Source of the DNA: Candidatus Poribacteria bacterium
GTDB taxonomy: Bacteria > Poribacteria > WGA-4E > WGA-3G
Length of the DNA stretch: 56,196 nucleotides
Direction: 5' to 3'
Assembly (NCBI GenBank): GCA_022819945.1
Contig: JAJEGI010000020.1
Coordinates: forward strand, 1 to 56,196
Shown: positions 15,965 to 24,454 of the stretch, piece after piece
Layout: every line of letters starts with the position of its first letter
Numbering within the stretch: the first letter of the stretch is position 1
Notes under the pieces: generated by a model
Database searches by the model: none
Seen by the model: only the letters and a program-made list of their open reading frames with translations
Told to the model about the DNA's origin: nothing
Position numbers and translations under genes: made by a program

Positions 15965-16612
15965 TTGAGTTCCGGTCGTATCCGGAACGCTATTCTAAAA
16001 TCAAACACGCTTATAGAAAGACAGAATTCAATTGTGGCCATATTCTACCGAGGCGCGGGAATTGGTACTTACTGGCATATTCATGATGCAAGACAGACCG
16101 GATTCATCGCACGGGCACTGCAAATGCAGCCAACGCCAGACCGGTTAATGCTCCATATTTCAAGAGGAACCGTTAACAGCCCTTTTGTCTCACTGACTCG
16201 CTCATATGGAATTGCTCTAAATTACGCTAACTTTTTTGGGACCGAGGTACCTACACCACAACACCCAGCATACGTTTATGAAATAGAGATTAACGAACCT
16301 ATACCTTCAGGCCTTCAACTTTTAGATCCAATCAAGGAAGTTGCTCCTATTTTGCCCCCGCCTCTGGGTATAAGTCCGCCGTACCAGCATGATGGAGGTC
16401 CCGCTTTCCTGTTAGGCGTTGTTGACCCAATAAATATGAGAGAGTTCTTGACACAGCAATCACCGCAACCTCCTGCTAGTGGCGGTACACCAAGGTCTCC
16501 TAATCTCTCAATCACCTTAGAAACACTTGTGCGAACACTACGGGACGCGGAAATCCTTGCAGAAGGCACAATACCAGCACACTGTGTAAACCATCGTTTT
16601 GAGGTTTATTAA
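15965..16612 (+). CDS. Candidate mono-ADP-ribosyltransferase-like protein
   Basis: The 215-residue protein matches the layout of the pierisin/scabin-like ADP-ribosyltransferase fold: an early Arg in FYRG (Arg29), a middle Ser/Thr strand SPFVSLT (72-78) followed by an Ala/Tyr-rich helix (SYGIALNYA), and a late acidic strand YVYEIEI (Glu106, Glu108). This R-S-E order is the basis of the call and it is an inference; closely similar proteins may be annotated only as hypothetical. A Gly-rich HDGGPAFLLGVVDP segment and a C-terminal ILAEGTIPAHCV follow. No ATG is available at the N-terminus: the TTG at 15965 is used, with GTG at 16034 as an alternative that would lose Arg29's strand context. Its own strong promoter and the small gene 34 bp downstream suggest a toxin-partner cassette. 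Confidence 0.5.
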   Translation: MSSGRIRNAILKSNTLIERQNSIVAIFYRGAGIGTYWHIHDARQTGFIARALQMQPTPDRLMLHISRGTVNSPFVSLTRSYGIALNYANFFGTEVPTPQHPAYVYEIEINEPIPSGLQLLDPIKEVAPILPPPLGISPPYQHDGGPAFLLGVVDPINMREFLTQQSPQPPASGGTPRSPNLSITLETLVRTLRDAEILAEGTIPAHCVNHRFEVY

Positions 16613-16645
16613 CTGGACACCTGCACACAAATCGGAGAAACCGTC

Positions 16646-17017
16646 ATGTCGAAATATCAGACACAGCCTATTAAGATGGCACCTTATCAAATCCAGACTG
16701 TTTCTCTCAAGGAACTTGTATCCGACAGCGAATTAATAAAGTTCCTGAGAGTAGAAATACCTTACGGAAAAGCGTATGGACGGATTCCATTCGCTCGGGT
16801 CCTCTACGCTTTTAACGGCGTTGAACAAAAAAAGGCAGTTCCGATGGATCTTGATAAGGGCGCATTCAGTGACAGCAGTTTCGAGAATGTATTTGATGAT
16901 GAAGAACTCGAAAAAACGTTCCGCGAAATTGCCCCTGACGTTTTTCGCAACGCTGCACCACAAATCGTTGAAGCAGTTAGCAAAGCCACCACTTCAACCT
17001 ATTGCAAACCTACTTAG
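16646..17017 (+). CDS. Hypothetical protein, partner of the ART-like gene
   Basis: The 123-residue product is not recognised. It is mildly acidic in its second half (FDDEELEKTFREIAPDVF) with a predicted helical C-terminus and no membrane segment or signal peptide. It begins 34 bp after the ART-like gene with a GGAGAAACCGTC ribosome site before the ATG, and shares its GC content, so the two are probably co-transcribed. By position it could be an immunity or antidote protein, or an accessory factor; nothing in the sequence proves that. Confidence 0.55.
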   Translation: MSKYQTQPIKMAPYQIQTVSLKELVSDSELIKFLRVEIPYGKAYGRIPFARVLYAFNGVEQKKAVPMDLDKGAFSDSSFENVFDDEELEKTFREIAPDVFRNAAPQIVEAVSKATTSTYCKPT

Positions 17018-17037
17018 GAGTATTCACAAAATCACTT

Positions 17038-17736
17038 ATGATTACATCTAACGTTATTCATAGAACTTTTAGAATACATTACAAAGAAAAAGTAGGAACG
17101 TGTTTTACTGTTACTGTAGAAAACCAAATGTATTTAATTACTGCCAAGCATATTGTAAAAGAAATTACAGATTCTGATTCTATTCATATTTATCATGATA
17201 GCAAATGGCTGGAAGTTCCAGTTAATTTGATTGGACATACTTCAAATTTGGTAGATATATCTGTTCTAACTGGCAATCTCTTTTTTTCATCTGACCATTC
17301 TCTGCCAGCGGATTGTGGTGGTTTATATTATGGTCAAGACGTATACTTTCTTGGATTTCCTAATGTAGTAGACATAAATGAGGAATCATCTCGGATAAAG
17401 GAACTAAATAGAAATTTCCCTTTACCGATAGTGAAAAAAGGTATTTTATCTTGTATGGTTAATAAAAATCATGATTGGATAGATGGTTATGCGAATCCGG
17501 GATTTTCTGGAGGACCTGTGGTTTTTAAACCAAGCGGTAGCAAGGACTATCATGTTGCAGGAGTAATAGTTAAATGCAAGCCAGAAATATTCCCTGTATA
17601 TAAAACAGAATTGCAAGCTAAAAATGGTGGAGGAGTCGGAAGCGAAATAGTCGGTTATTATAGGGGGAACTCCGGTACTATAACTGCTTCAAACATACGG
17701 TGTGCCGTAAATTTGATTAAAAACATTCATGAGTGA
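17038..17736 (+). CDS. Trypsin-like serine protease domain protein
   Basis: The 232-residue protein has the trypsin-fold catalytic order: His38 in LITAKHIV, Asp73 in LVDISVL, and Ser157 in GFSGGPVV. It consists only of the protease domain, with no signal peptide or PDZ, so it probably acts in the cytosol. Such stand-alone proteases occur in bacterial conflict systems, where they cleave partner proteins on infection, but no partner is proven here. The coding sequence is clearly more AT-rich than the neighbours (many ATT, AAA, TTA codons), pointing to separate acquisition. ATG 17038 was chosen because the upstream TTG at 17002 overlaps the previous gene; a TAGGAG lies 18 bases upstream. Confidence 0.75.
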   Translation: MITSNVIHRTFRIHYKEKVGTCFTVTVENQMYLITAKHIVKEITDSDSIHIYHDSKWLEVPVNLIGHTSNLVDISVLTGNLFFSSDHSLPADCGGLYYGQDVYFLGFPNVVDINEESSRIKELNRNFPLPIVKKGILSCMVNKNHDWIDGYANPGFSGGPVVFKPSGSKDYHVAGVIVKCKPEIFPVYKTELQAKNGGGVGSEIVGYYRGNSGTITASNIRCAVNLIKNIHE

Positions 17737-17845
17737 ATCATTAAATTACATGTTAGATATCTTTCAAAACTTGACAGACAATTGTAAAATCTAATTTAAC
17801 CAAGCCCGAAACTTCTAATAGCGTAATTTTTAGGAATCATGTTTA

Positions 17846-20548
17846 ATGCAACACCTTTTTGAAAAACTACGTGACGACACACTAAACTGGCGTAAAGAAG
17901 GATACCCCTGCCAAGATTACCCCCTTATCGGAGAAATACTACGCTACCAATTTGAAGGCGAAGCAAGTGATCGTGTCCACCTCAAATACCTCCGCGAACC
18001 ACAATTCCAATCGCTGGAACTCTATTGGTATCTCAGATTAGTCCTAAACACCCCACATATCGTTGATCTCTATAAACACTATTACGACACTGGCGATATA
18101 CGAGATTTCTGCGAAGCATTCGGAATCCCACTCACGCCAAACGATCTGATATACATTACAAATGTTGATGCAGTTATTAATTTGGTGGAGAACAATCCAG
18201 ATTTTGTAAAACTGAAGCAAATTGATCCGGTTCATGAGGCTGTAACGCTTCCGTATCCGAGTTATATCTTTGCACTCGCAATGGGCACCGGCAAAACGGT
18301 TCTCATCGGTACGATTATCGCGACTGAATTTGCGATGGCACTCCGATATCCTGAAGGCCCTGAAAGCCTGCACTTGGCAGGCGAAACTCACTTTATGAAA
18401 AACGCCCTCGTCTTCGCCCCCGGCACGACCATTATTGAGAGTCTTCGTGAAATCAGTGACATCCCTTTTGATCAGATTCTACCCGCGAGCCTACACCGTG
18501 ATTTTCTCGCCAACCTTAAAATTACCTATCCACAAACAGGTGCGAAAGATATTCAAGTCCAAACCGGTAGTACTTACAACGTCATCGTCACAAACACTGA
18601 GAAAATCGCGCTTCGAGCAAACGTCAAAAAGCGAAGCAATCAGACGGAATTTGAGTTTGCGGAGAAGAAAGAACAGGCAGAATTAGAGGCAAATCTCCGC
18701 CTTCAGAAAATAACGAGTTTACCAAGTTTAGGGATCTTCTCAGATGAAGCACATCATACTTACGGAAACAAAATAGACACAGAGCTTAAACGAGTGCGCG
18801 AGACGGTTAACTACATACATGAGATAACGCCTCTTGTAGCCGTTATCAATACCACTGGCACACCTTACGCTAAACGACAGATGCTTAGAGAAGTCGTTAC
18901 ATGGTATAGCCTCGGTGAAGGAATTAAAGACAACATCCTCAAAAGTCTTCACGACGGTATCGTTCAATATCCTATCGGAACTATTCCTGACGCAGACGTG
19001 ATCCGTAGCGTTATCAACGACTTTTTTGACAACTACGGTGATGTATCGTTACCCGATGGTGCCAAAGCGAAAATCGCCTTTTACTTCAGAACGCAAGAAC
19101 ATCTGGATACTTCCCATCAACACATTCAAAACGCACTTACCAGAAGGGGAGAGAGTCCCACTCAGATACTTGTCAATACCCAAAAATCAAGTCCGCAGGA
19201 AATTGATGAATTCAATCGTCTTAACAATCCTGACAGTGAGAAACGTATCATTCTACTGATTGGCAAAGGGACAGAGGGATGGAATTGTCCAAGCCTATTC
19301 GCTTGCGCGCTTATTAAAGAACAGACAACGAGTAGCAACTTCATCTTGCAAGCCTCAACGCGATGTCTCCGCCAAGTGAAAGGCAACACACACACGGCAA
19401 AAATCTTTTTAGATACGAAAAACAGTACGATTTTAGATAAAGAATTACAGGCAAATTTCGGAACCACGCTCGGTGAACTCCGCACACAGGATGCAGAAAC
19501 GGAAGAGATAGCACTCCGCATTCGCAAACCTGATTTGCCGCAATTACAAATTATGCAATTAGTGCGCCGCGTTGTGCCGCTGGAAAATACACCTAAAAAA
19601 ATTCAGTTGCATAAGCCTACAGACATTAGAGAGACATCACCTGCTTTTCGCAGTATTCTGACCCCCGACTTTACACAGCGCAGTGCTTCGCCGCTAACAG
19701 CGTTAGGAACGCAGGACGAAGTTGAGATTACGAATCGAACAACGGATTGCTACACACTCGCGAGACGACTTGCAACAAACTATCACCTCTCTGTGATGGA
19801 GACCCTCAAAAACCTCAAAGAACTGTATCCAGAAGGACAAATCCCGTATACACACTTCGATTCACTGTGCAAACAGATAGAAGACCAGCAGCAAAATTAC
19901 GAAGTGATTGAGGAACAGATTGCAGAACACCTCGCACTTATCCGTATCCACGATGACGATGGCAATCTACTTTTTGAAAAAGATGATACCGACGGATCCT
20001 ACGTTCACAAGGTGCGTCTGCGTAAGAATAAGGCTGATCTTCTCCTCAGTGAAGACGACTTAGATGACAACCACGATGTGAGTTATCACTATACGCCCTA
20101 CGATTTTGATAGCGGACCTGAGCAGAATTTCTTTAAGACGATTTTAGCAACGCTAAATCAATCCGCTGCAGATATCGAAGTATTCCTGTTTACCGGAAGC
20201 TTAACGAATACCAAGAAAACCGATTTTCACTTTGAATACAAAGGCACTGATAACAATTACCACCGTTATTTTCCCGATTTTGTTATCGTCAAGAACACTG
20301 GAGAATTCTACATCGTTGAGATTAAATCTGAAAACGAACGCGACCATCCGGACGTAGTGGCGAAAAAGAAAGCAGTAAAACGTCTGGCAAAGTTGCAACC
20401 CGATGCTCATTTTGAATATAAAATCATCTATACAAAAGACGCTTTTCTCCAAGAGAATTTAGACGAAATGCAGACAATCCGCGAATGGATTTATGGGAAC
20501 GAACCCTCGAAAAAGGTTGAAAATTTGCCAAAAATGTCTTATACTTAA
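17846..20548 (+). CDS. res: Type III restriction enzyme, Res subunit
   Basis: Res provides the ATP-driven translocase and nuclease of type III restriction-modification. The 900-residue protein has Walker A AMGTGKT at 145-151, a DEAH box at Asp300-His303 (SDEAHH), later superfamily-2 helicase motifs (TTGTPY, KGTEGWNC, QASTRCLRQ), and a C-terminal PD-(D/E)xK nuclease: Asp811 in YFPDFVIV and Glu825-Ile-Lys827. Length fits the family. It needs the Mod subunit encoded at 22475, but the order res before mod with five genes' worth of DNA between is unusual. The last codons overlap the promoter of the following toxin-antitoxin pair. Confidence 0.92.
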   Translation: MQHLFEKLRDDTLNWRKEGYPCQDYPLIGEILRYQFEGEASDRVHLKYLREPQFQSLELYWYLRLVLNTPHIVDLYKHYYDTGDIRDFCEAFGIPLTPNDLIYITNVDAVINLVENNPDFVKLKQIDPVHEAVTLPYPSYIFALAMGTGKTVLIGTIIATEFAMALRYPEGPESLHLAGETHFMKNALVFAPGTTIIESLREISDIPFDQILPASLHRDFLANLKITYPQTGAKDIQVQTGSTYNVIVTNTEKIALRANVKKRSNQTEFEFAEKKEQAELEANLRLQKITSLPSLGIFSDEAHHTYGNKIDTELKRVRETVNYIHEITPLVAVINTTGTPYAKRQMLREVVTWYSLGEGIKDNILKSLHDGIVQYPIGTIPDADVIRSVINDFFDNYGDVSLPDGAKAKIAFYFRTQEHLDTSHQHIQNALTRRGESPTQILVNTQKSSPQEIDEFNRLNNPDSEKRIILLIGKGTEGWNCPSLFACALIKEQTTSSNFILQASTRCLRQVKGNTHTAKIFLDTKNSTILDKELQANFGTTLGELRTQDAETEEIALRIRKPDLPQLQIMQLVRRVVPLENTPKKIQLHKPTDIRETSPAFRSILTPDFTQRSASPLTALGTQDEVEITNRTTDCYTLARRLATNYHLSVMETLKNLKELYPEGQIPYTHFDSLCKQIEDQQQNYEVIEEQIAEHLALIRIHDDDGNLLFEKDDTDGSYVHKVRLRKNKADLLLSEDDLDDNHDVSYHYTPYDFDSGPEQNFFKTILATLNQSAADIEVFLFTGSLTNTKKTDFHFEYKGTDNNYHRYFPDFVIVKNTGEFYIVEIKSENERDHPDVVAKKKAVKRLAKLQPDAHFEYKIIYTKDAFLQENLDEMQTIREWIYGNEPSKKVENLPKMSYT
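20517..20545 (+). promoter_or_regulatory. Sigma70 promoter of the toxin-antitoxin pair
   Basis: TTGAAA (20517-20522) and TATACT (20540-20545) are 17 bp apart and lie inside the last codons of res. A degenerate copy of the same segment lies at 22332-22364 upstream of mod. Confidence 0.6.
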
Positions 20549-20624
20549 TCAGACTTGCAATCAAATGCTTGCACTTTACCACAGCACTGATCTCGCTAAC
20601 CACTTTTTGTATGGAGATATTCCC

Positions 20625-20843
20625 ATGACAACACGCCTTGAACAAGCTTTTACAGAAGCGTCAAAACTCCCACCGAAGGAACAAGATGCCCTGGCAGATT
20701 GGGTGCTTGCTGAACTCCGCTCTGAGAAAAAATGGGATAAATTATTCGCCAATTCTCAAGAGGAATTATCCAAACTGGCTTCTGAAGCACTTGCCGAACA
20801 TCATAGAGGTCAAACGCAGGAACTCAATCCAGACCAACTATGA
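20625..20843 (+). CDS. Type II antitoxin-like protein
   Basis: The 72-residue product starts MTTRLEQAFTEASKLPPKEQ and has the short helical, charged profile of antitoxins that pair with ParE/RelE toxins (the PKEQDALADWVLAEL pattern is common in them). It would bind the toxin and repress its own promoter at 20517-20545. ATG 20625 is preceded by a TGGAGA site; a longer frame upstream has no supporting signal. The stop codon overlaps the toxin start as ATGA, typical of such operons. A decayed copy of its 5' end exists at 22385-22460. Confidence 0.8.
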   Translation: MTTRLEQAFTEASKLPPKEQDALADWVLAELRSEKKWDKLFANSQEELSKLASEALAEHHRGQTQELNPDQL

Positions 20844-21109
20844 ATTCAAGAACGACAAAACGCTTCCGTCAGATGCTATCGAAATTACCAACTAACATCC
20901 GACAACAAGCTAAAGAAGCTTATAGACTGTTCATCGAAAACTCACGCCATCCAAGCTTACAATTCAAGAAAGTACACAATACTGAGTCAATTTACGCTGT
21001 TCGTATCAACATCAACTATCGAGCAGTTGGCATTATTGAAAATGGCGTAATTGTTTGGTTCTGGATCGGTCCACATACAGAATATGAGAAGTTGCTTGAT
21101 CAACTTTGA
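20840..21109 (+). CDS. RelE/ParE-superfamily toxin
   Basis: The 89-residue basic protein has the compact toxin fold pattern: N-terminal helices rich in Lys/Arg (TTKRFRQMLSKLP), then strands with KKV, SIYAVRIN-YRAVG and the closing VWFWIGPHTEYEKLL, a hallmark of the RelE/ParE group. It would cleave mRNA at the ribosome or poison gyrase; the subgroup cannot be fixed. Its start overlaps the antitoxin stop by four bases, so translation is coupled. It lies between the res and mod genes and may help keep the restriction island in the genome. Confidence 0.85.
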   Translation: MNSRTTKRFRQMLSKLPTNIRQQAKEAYRLFIENSRHPSLQFKKVHNTESIYAVRININYRAVGIIENGVIVWFWIGPHTEYEKLLDQL

Positions 21110-21177
21110 CATTGAGAACAGATGTAATGATTTGATTTATGGATAATGTCGTATTCTGACAAGGGAAGAGCAAGAAC

Positions 21178-21444
21178 ATGGCAATTGCCAAGATGCGCGA
21201 ACGAGGACAGATAACTATTCCTAAACAGATCCGAGAAAGTTTAGGGCTCAAAAAGGGTGATGTCGTGGACGCACGGATTGAGGGCGATTGTGTCGTGATT
21301 ATACCTCAGAAATCTACGACACTTGAAAATTGGGCGAAACTTTTGCAAGTCATGAAAAGTGTCCACGAACAAAATAGAGGAATCAGCGAAGAAAAAGTTT
21401 ATCAAGATGTTGAACGCGCTATCGCTGAGCTTCGACAGGAATGA
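21178..21444 (+). CDS. AbrB/MazE-type SpoVT domain protein
   Basis: The 88-residue protein begins with the swapped-hairpin DNA-binding domain typical of AbrB, MazE and VapB: KMRERGQITIPKQIRESLGL followed by KKGDVVDARIEG. The C-terminal 45 residues are helical. It is either an orphan antitoxin or a transcription regulator of the island. No toxin gene follows; the glutamine amidotransferase gene begins 82 bp later in another frame. AAGAGCAAGAAC precedes the ATG as a weak ribosome site. Function by domain only. Confidence 0.85.
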   Translation: MAIAKMRERGQITIPKQIRESLGLKKGDVVDARIEGDCVVIIPQKSTTLENWAKLLQVMKSVHEQNRGISEEKVYQDVERAIAELRQE

Positions 21445-21526
21445 ACCTTTGACGTATGAGAACTTAAGCGATGCCATAACCCTCCTGCTGAAAATAGCGA
21501 ACACTTTCAAGAGGAAATTTTTGCAC

Positions 21527-22231
21527 ATGCCACCTATTATTGGAGTCACATGTAAAAACAGGACAAAGGTCATAGACTACACCAGGGCAATTGAACAGTA
21601 TGGTGGTGAACCGCGTCTATTTGTCTCACTTAGGGATTCTATGCCCGATGATCTCCCTGAAATTGATGGACTTCTATTGCCAGGTGGCGGTGACGTTGAT
21701 CCGTGCCGTTATAATGAACTTCGATATCATGTTAAAGGCATTAGCAAGATTAAAGGTGTTAGCAAGTCTCGCGATGCATTAGAGATACAACTATGCCAAA
21801 AGGCACTGGAAGCCAATATACCCATTTTCGGAATCTGCCGCGGAATTCAGATAATGTGTATAGCAACGGGTGGCAGCCTCTACCAAGATATCCACACGCA
21901 ACTTAAAAACTGCTTGCTGCATAAAGATGAGGAAAATACAAATGATGCTCAGCATTATATTAAAATTCAACCCGATAGTCTATTAAACCAACTTACAGGT
22001 GAAAGCATCACTGAAGTCTATTCATCCCATCATCAATCAGTAAAAGTCATTGGTGAAGAATTTGTCGTGACTGCACAATCTGAAGATGGCATCATTGAGG
22101 CTATAGAAGCTCCATCAAAACGGTTTGTGATTGGCGTGCAATACCATCCAGAACGAATGTTAAAAGCTCCGGAACTCCGGGAACATGCTCAGAAGTTATT
22201 TGAAGCGTTTATCAAGGCGGCCTCTCAATGA
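21527..22231 (+). CDS. Class I glutamine amidotransferase-like hydrolase (peptidase C26)
   Basis: The 234-residue protein matches gamma-glutamyl hydrolases of the PuuD group: oxyanion segment LLLPGGGDVDP, nucleophile Cys104 in GICRGIQIM, and His207-Pro-Glu209 in GVQYHPE. It would cleave gamma-glutamyl amide bonds, for example gamma-glutamyl-GABA or a folate-like substrate. The start ATG at 21527 fits the conserved MPPIIGVTCK beginning; a longer frame reading back to 21359 overlaps the AbrB gene and lacks homology. A metabolic hydrolase between the two halves of a type III system is unexpected and may be cargo or part of a modified defence response. Confidence 0.88.
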   Translation: MPPIIGVTCKNRTKVIDYTRAIEQYGGEPRLFVSLRDSMPDDLPEIDGLLLPGGGDVDPCRYNELRYHVKGISKIKGVSKSRDALEIQLCQKALEANIPIFGICRGIQIMCIATGGSLYQDIHTQLKNCLLHKDEENTNDAQHYIKIQPDSLLNQLTGESITEVYSSHHQSVKVIGEEFVVTAQSEDGIIEAIEAPSKRFVIGVQYHPERMLKAPELREHAQKLFEAFIKAASQ

Positions 22232-22331
22232 CCTAAGAATTTCTTCCCACCAACATGAAGAAATAAAAGGACTTTCCGAACGGCAGTACTATTGAGAATC
22301 GGAATTCTTTTTTGTTGTTCAATCCGCAGAA

Positions 22332-22460
22332 AGGGTTGATTATTTGCCAAAAACGTTTCATATTTAATAGAACTTATTGTGTGGAGGCACCTCAATCACA
22401 CGCGTCGTGAACAAGCTTTCATAGAAGCACCAAAATTTTCACAGAAGGAAGAGGAAAATT
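22332..22460 (+). pseudogene. Degenerate duplicate of the TA promoter and antitoxin 5' end
   Basis: AAGGGTTGATTATTTGCC at 22332 onward matches 20513-20548, and the segment CGTGAACAAGCTTTCATAGA at 22407-22426 matches the antitoxin codons for LEQAFTEAS. About 60 bp between them is missing relative to the intact copy. The duplicate -35/-10 pair reads TTGATT and CATATT, weaker than the original. The remnant runs in frame into the mod gene and ends about 15 bp before its ATG. It looks like a decayed partial duplication that may now act as the mod promoter. Confidence 0.7.
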
Positions 22461-22474
22461 ACGAAAGGAACACA

Positions 22475-24235
22475 ATGAAAATAAAGCCAGTTAAAGGCAG
22501 ACCGATGCTCCATTGGGTAGGAAAACGTCCGATTGACACAATAAGCAACTATCCTGCACAATTGATAGACATCTATAACGTTGAGAACCCTGAGAAAGAA
22601 CCAACCTATGACAAATTTAAAAACGGTCCTAACCTCCTTTTTCACGGCGACAATAAAGAGATTCTCTCAACACTACTGGTGCAAGGCTTCCGTGGTAAGA
22701 TAGACCTTATCTACATTGATCCACCTTTTGATAGTGGGGCAGACTATGTACGGAAGGTAGCACTACGCGGTGAGCAGAAGAATCTGGAAGCTGAAGGACA
22801 CTCTGTTGTTGAACAGACACAGTACACTGATATTTGGGCAAATGACACCTACCTGCAATTCATGTATGAACGGCTCATCTTGATGCGGGAACTGTTGACT
22901 GATAATGGGTCAATCTACGTGCATTGTGACTGGCGCATGAACAGTTATCTGAGGTTAGTATTGGACGAGATTTTCAATAAGAGTAATTTTAAAAATGAAA
23001 TCATTTGGTGTTACCGTGATATTGGTAGTCGGACAACACCATATTTCAAAAGAAAACATGAATCCCTACTTGTGTATTCAAAATCGGAAACTTGGATTCA
23101 CAATGTTCAAAGAGGCAAAATTGCTGAGAGTACTCGAAAACGATATGAAGAATATTTTGATGAAAATGATCAGATAACGTATGCTGCCTTAAAAGAATCT
23201 AACCCCGGTGTGTTTGCGAAACTCAAGGGAATACCGCAGGATTTAAATGAAATCTGGTTAGATGCAAGGCACGGGGCACAACTAACTGATTGGTGGACTG
23301 ATATATCACCTTTGAAACATGGTTTTAATGAAAGCAATGGTTATCCTACTCAAAAGCCGAAGGCACTCCTTAAACGAATTATTAAAGCATCAAGCAATAA
23401 AAATTCTATCGTCCTTGATTGTTTTGTGGGTAGCGGTACTACAGTTGCTGTCGCAGAAAAACTCGGTAGACGTTGGATCGCCGCAGACATCAACAAAGGT
23501 GCAATTCAGACGACAATAAAAAGACTGCAGGCATTACCCGAAACACAACGCGGCATTGTCCACTATCGTGTCAATAACTACGATGCCAGCACTCATTTGG
23601 AGCGAAAAGATATTGTTATCAAAAAGTATGGCGTGCAATCTGACAGGCAAGAGGCATTTTTTGATGGCACGCTGGACGGGACACTCGTCAAAATCATCGA
23701 CCTCACAAAACCGCTCACTCCGTTAGATATTCAGACGATTAAAGACGAACTTGAAAATCGTCCGGAGGAGTCACGCAACATCACGGTATTTTGCTACGGA
23801 ATCAATAGCAGTATTCAGGCAGAACTCAAGGAGGAAAACAGACGGCGCGGTGTGAACAAAATCTTTGTCCGTGACATCGGCAGCGAAGGTGTCACCACTT
23901 TTGAACCTGCCGAAGCAGACGTTAAGTTTGAAAAAGAAGGACAAAACGTCACAATTACGATCGCAGATTATATAAGTCCGACCATCTTAGCACGCATGGA
24001 TATAGACCGCACCATTTTTGACGAGCAAATTGACGATTTCCGCGCACAGATTGACTGCATCCTCATTGATACTGACTACACGGGAGAGCATTTCACAATA
24101 GCTGAAAGCGATCTTCCCGAGAAAAAGACCGATTTTGTTGAAAAGGAATACACGGTATCGCTGCCACGTCCTGATGCCCGCGTCGCCGTAAAAATCATTG
24201 ACATGCTCGGTGAAGAAACCATTATTACAGAATAA
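22475..24235 (+). CDS. mod: Type III DNA modification methyltransferase, Mod subunit
   Basis: Mod recognises the asymmetric target and methylates adenine N6 on one strand using SAM. The 586-residue protein has the catalytic motif Asp82-Pro-Pro-Phe85 before the SAM-binding motif FVGSGTT (317-323), the beta-class order of type III Mod proteins; the variable region between about 160 and 290 is the target-recognition domain. The C-terminal part would contact Res. ATG 22475 is preceded by GAAAGGA. An apparent 32-codon N-terminal extension is the remnant antitoxin sequence described above. The Res partner is upstream at 17846, separated by 1.9 kb of other genes. Confidence 0.92.
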   Translation: MKIKPVKGRPMLHWVGKRPIDTISNYPAQLIDIYNVENPEKEPTYDKFKNGPNLLFHGDNKEILSTLLVQGFRGKIDLIYIDPPFDSGADYVRKVALRGEQKNLEAEGHSVVEQTQYTDIWANDTYLQFMYERLILMRELLTDNGSIYVHCDWRMNSYLRLVLDEIFNKSNFKNEIIWCYRDIGSRTTPYFKRKHESLLVYSKSETWIHNVQRGKIAESTRKRYEEYFDENDQITYAALKESNPGVFAKLKGIPQDLNEIWLDARHGAQLTDWWTDISPLKHGFNESNGYPTQKPKALLKRIIKASSNKNSIVLDCFVGSGTTVAVAEKLGRRWIAADINKGAIQTTIKRLQALPETQRGIVHYRVNNYDASTHLERKDIVIKKYGVQSDRQEAFFDGTLDGTLVKIIDLTKPLTPLDIQTIKDELENRPEESRNITVFCYGINSSIQAELKEENRRRGVNKIFVRDIGSEGVTTFEPAEADVKFEKEGQNVTITIADYISPTILARMDIDRTIFDEQIDDFRAQIDCILIDTDYTGEHFTIAESDLPEKKTDFVEKEYTVSLPRPDARVAVKIIDMLGEETIITE

Positions 24236-24271
24236 CACCTGTACAAACACAACAACGATTTAATTGTCGCT

Positions 24272-24394
24272 ATGTTTGATTCTCCTACATTGGCACTTTA
24301 TGAATGGGCTGAAATAGCAGTAGCAGTTGAGTCTGAAACAGATTTAGGGGTATCACATTCAGTTTGGGAAGCCGATAAAAACAGCGACAATTGA
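24272..24394 (+). CDS. Possible small acidic protein after mod
   Basis: A 40-codon frame starts at an ATG 36 bp after the mod stop and lies in the same frame as mod. The product is acidic (ETD, WEADKNSDN) and has no known domain. There is no convincing ribosome site, so it may be a read-through tail, a decayed gene end or chance. Confidence 0.2.
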   Translation: MFDSPTLALYEWAEIAVAVESETDLGVSHSVWEADKNSDN

Positions 24395-24454
24395 AAGGAA
24401 CATAACAGCCGCAAGGCATGAGTCAAACCAATGCCCAGAAAGGAGAATCCCCTT

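Noticed and set aside
20493..20624. Longer frame upstream of the antitoxin
   Set aside because: It overlaps the res 3' end and its promoter and has no ribosome site; the ATG at 20625 is well supported.
21359..21526. Upstream extension of the amidotransferase ORF
   Set aside because: It overlaps the AbrB-type gene in another frame; homology begins at the ATG at 21527.
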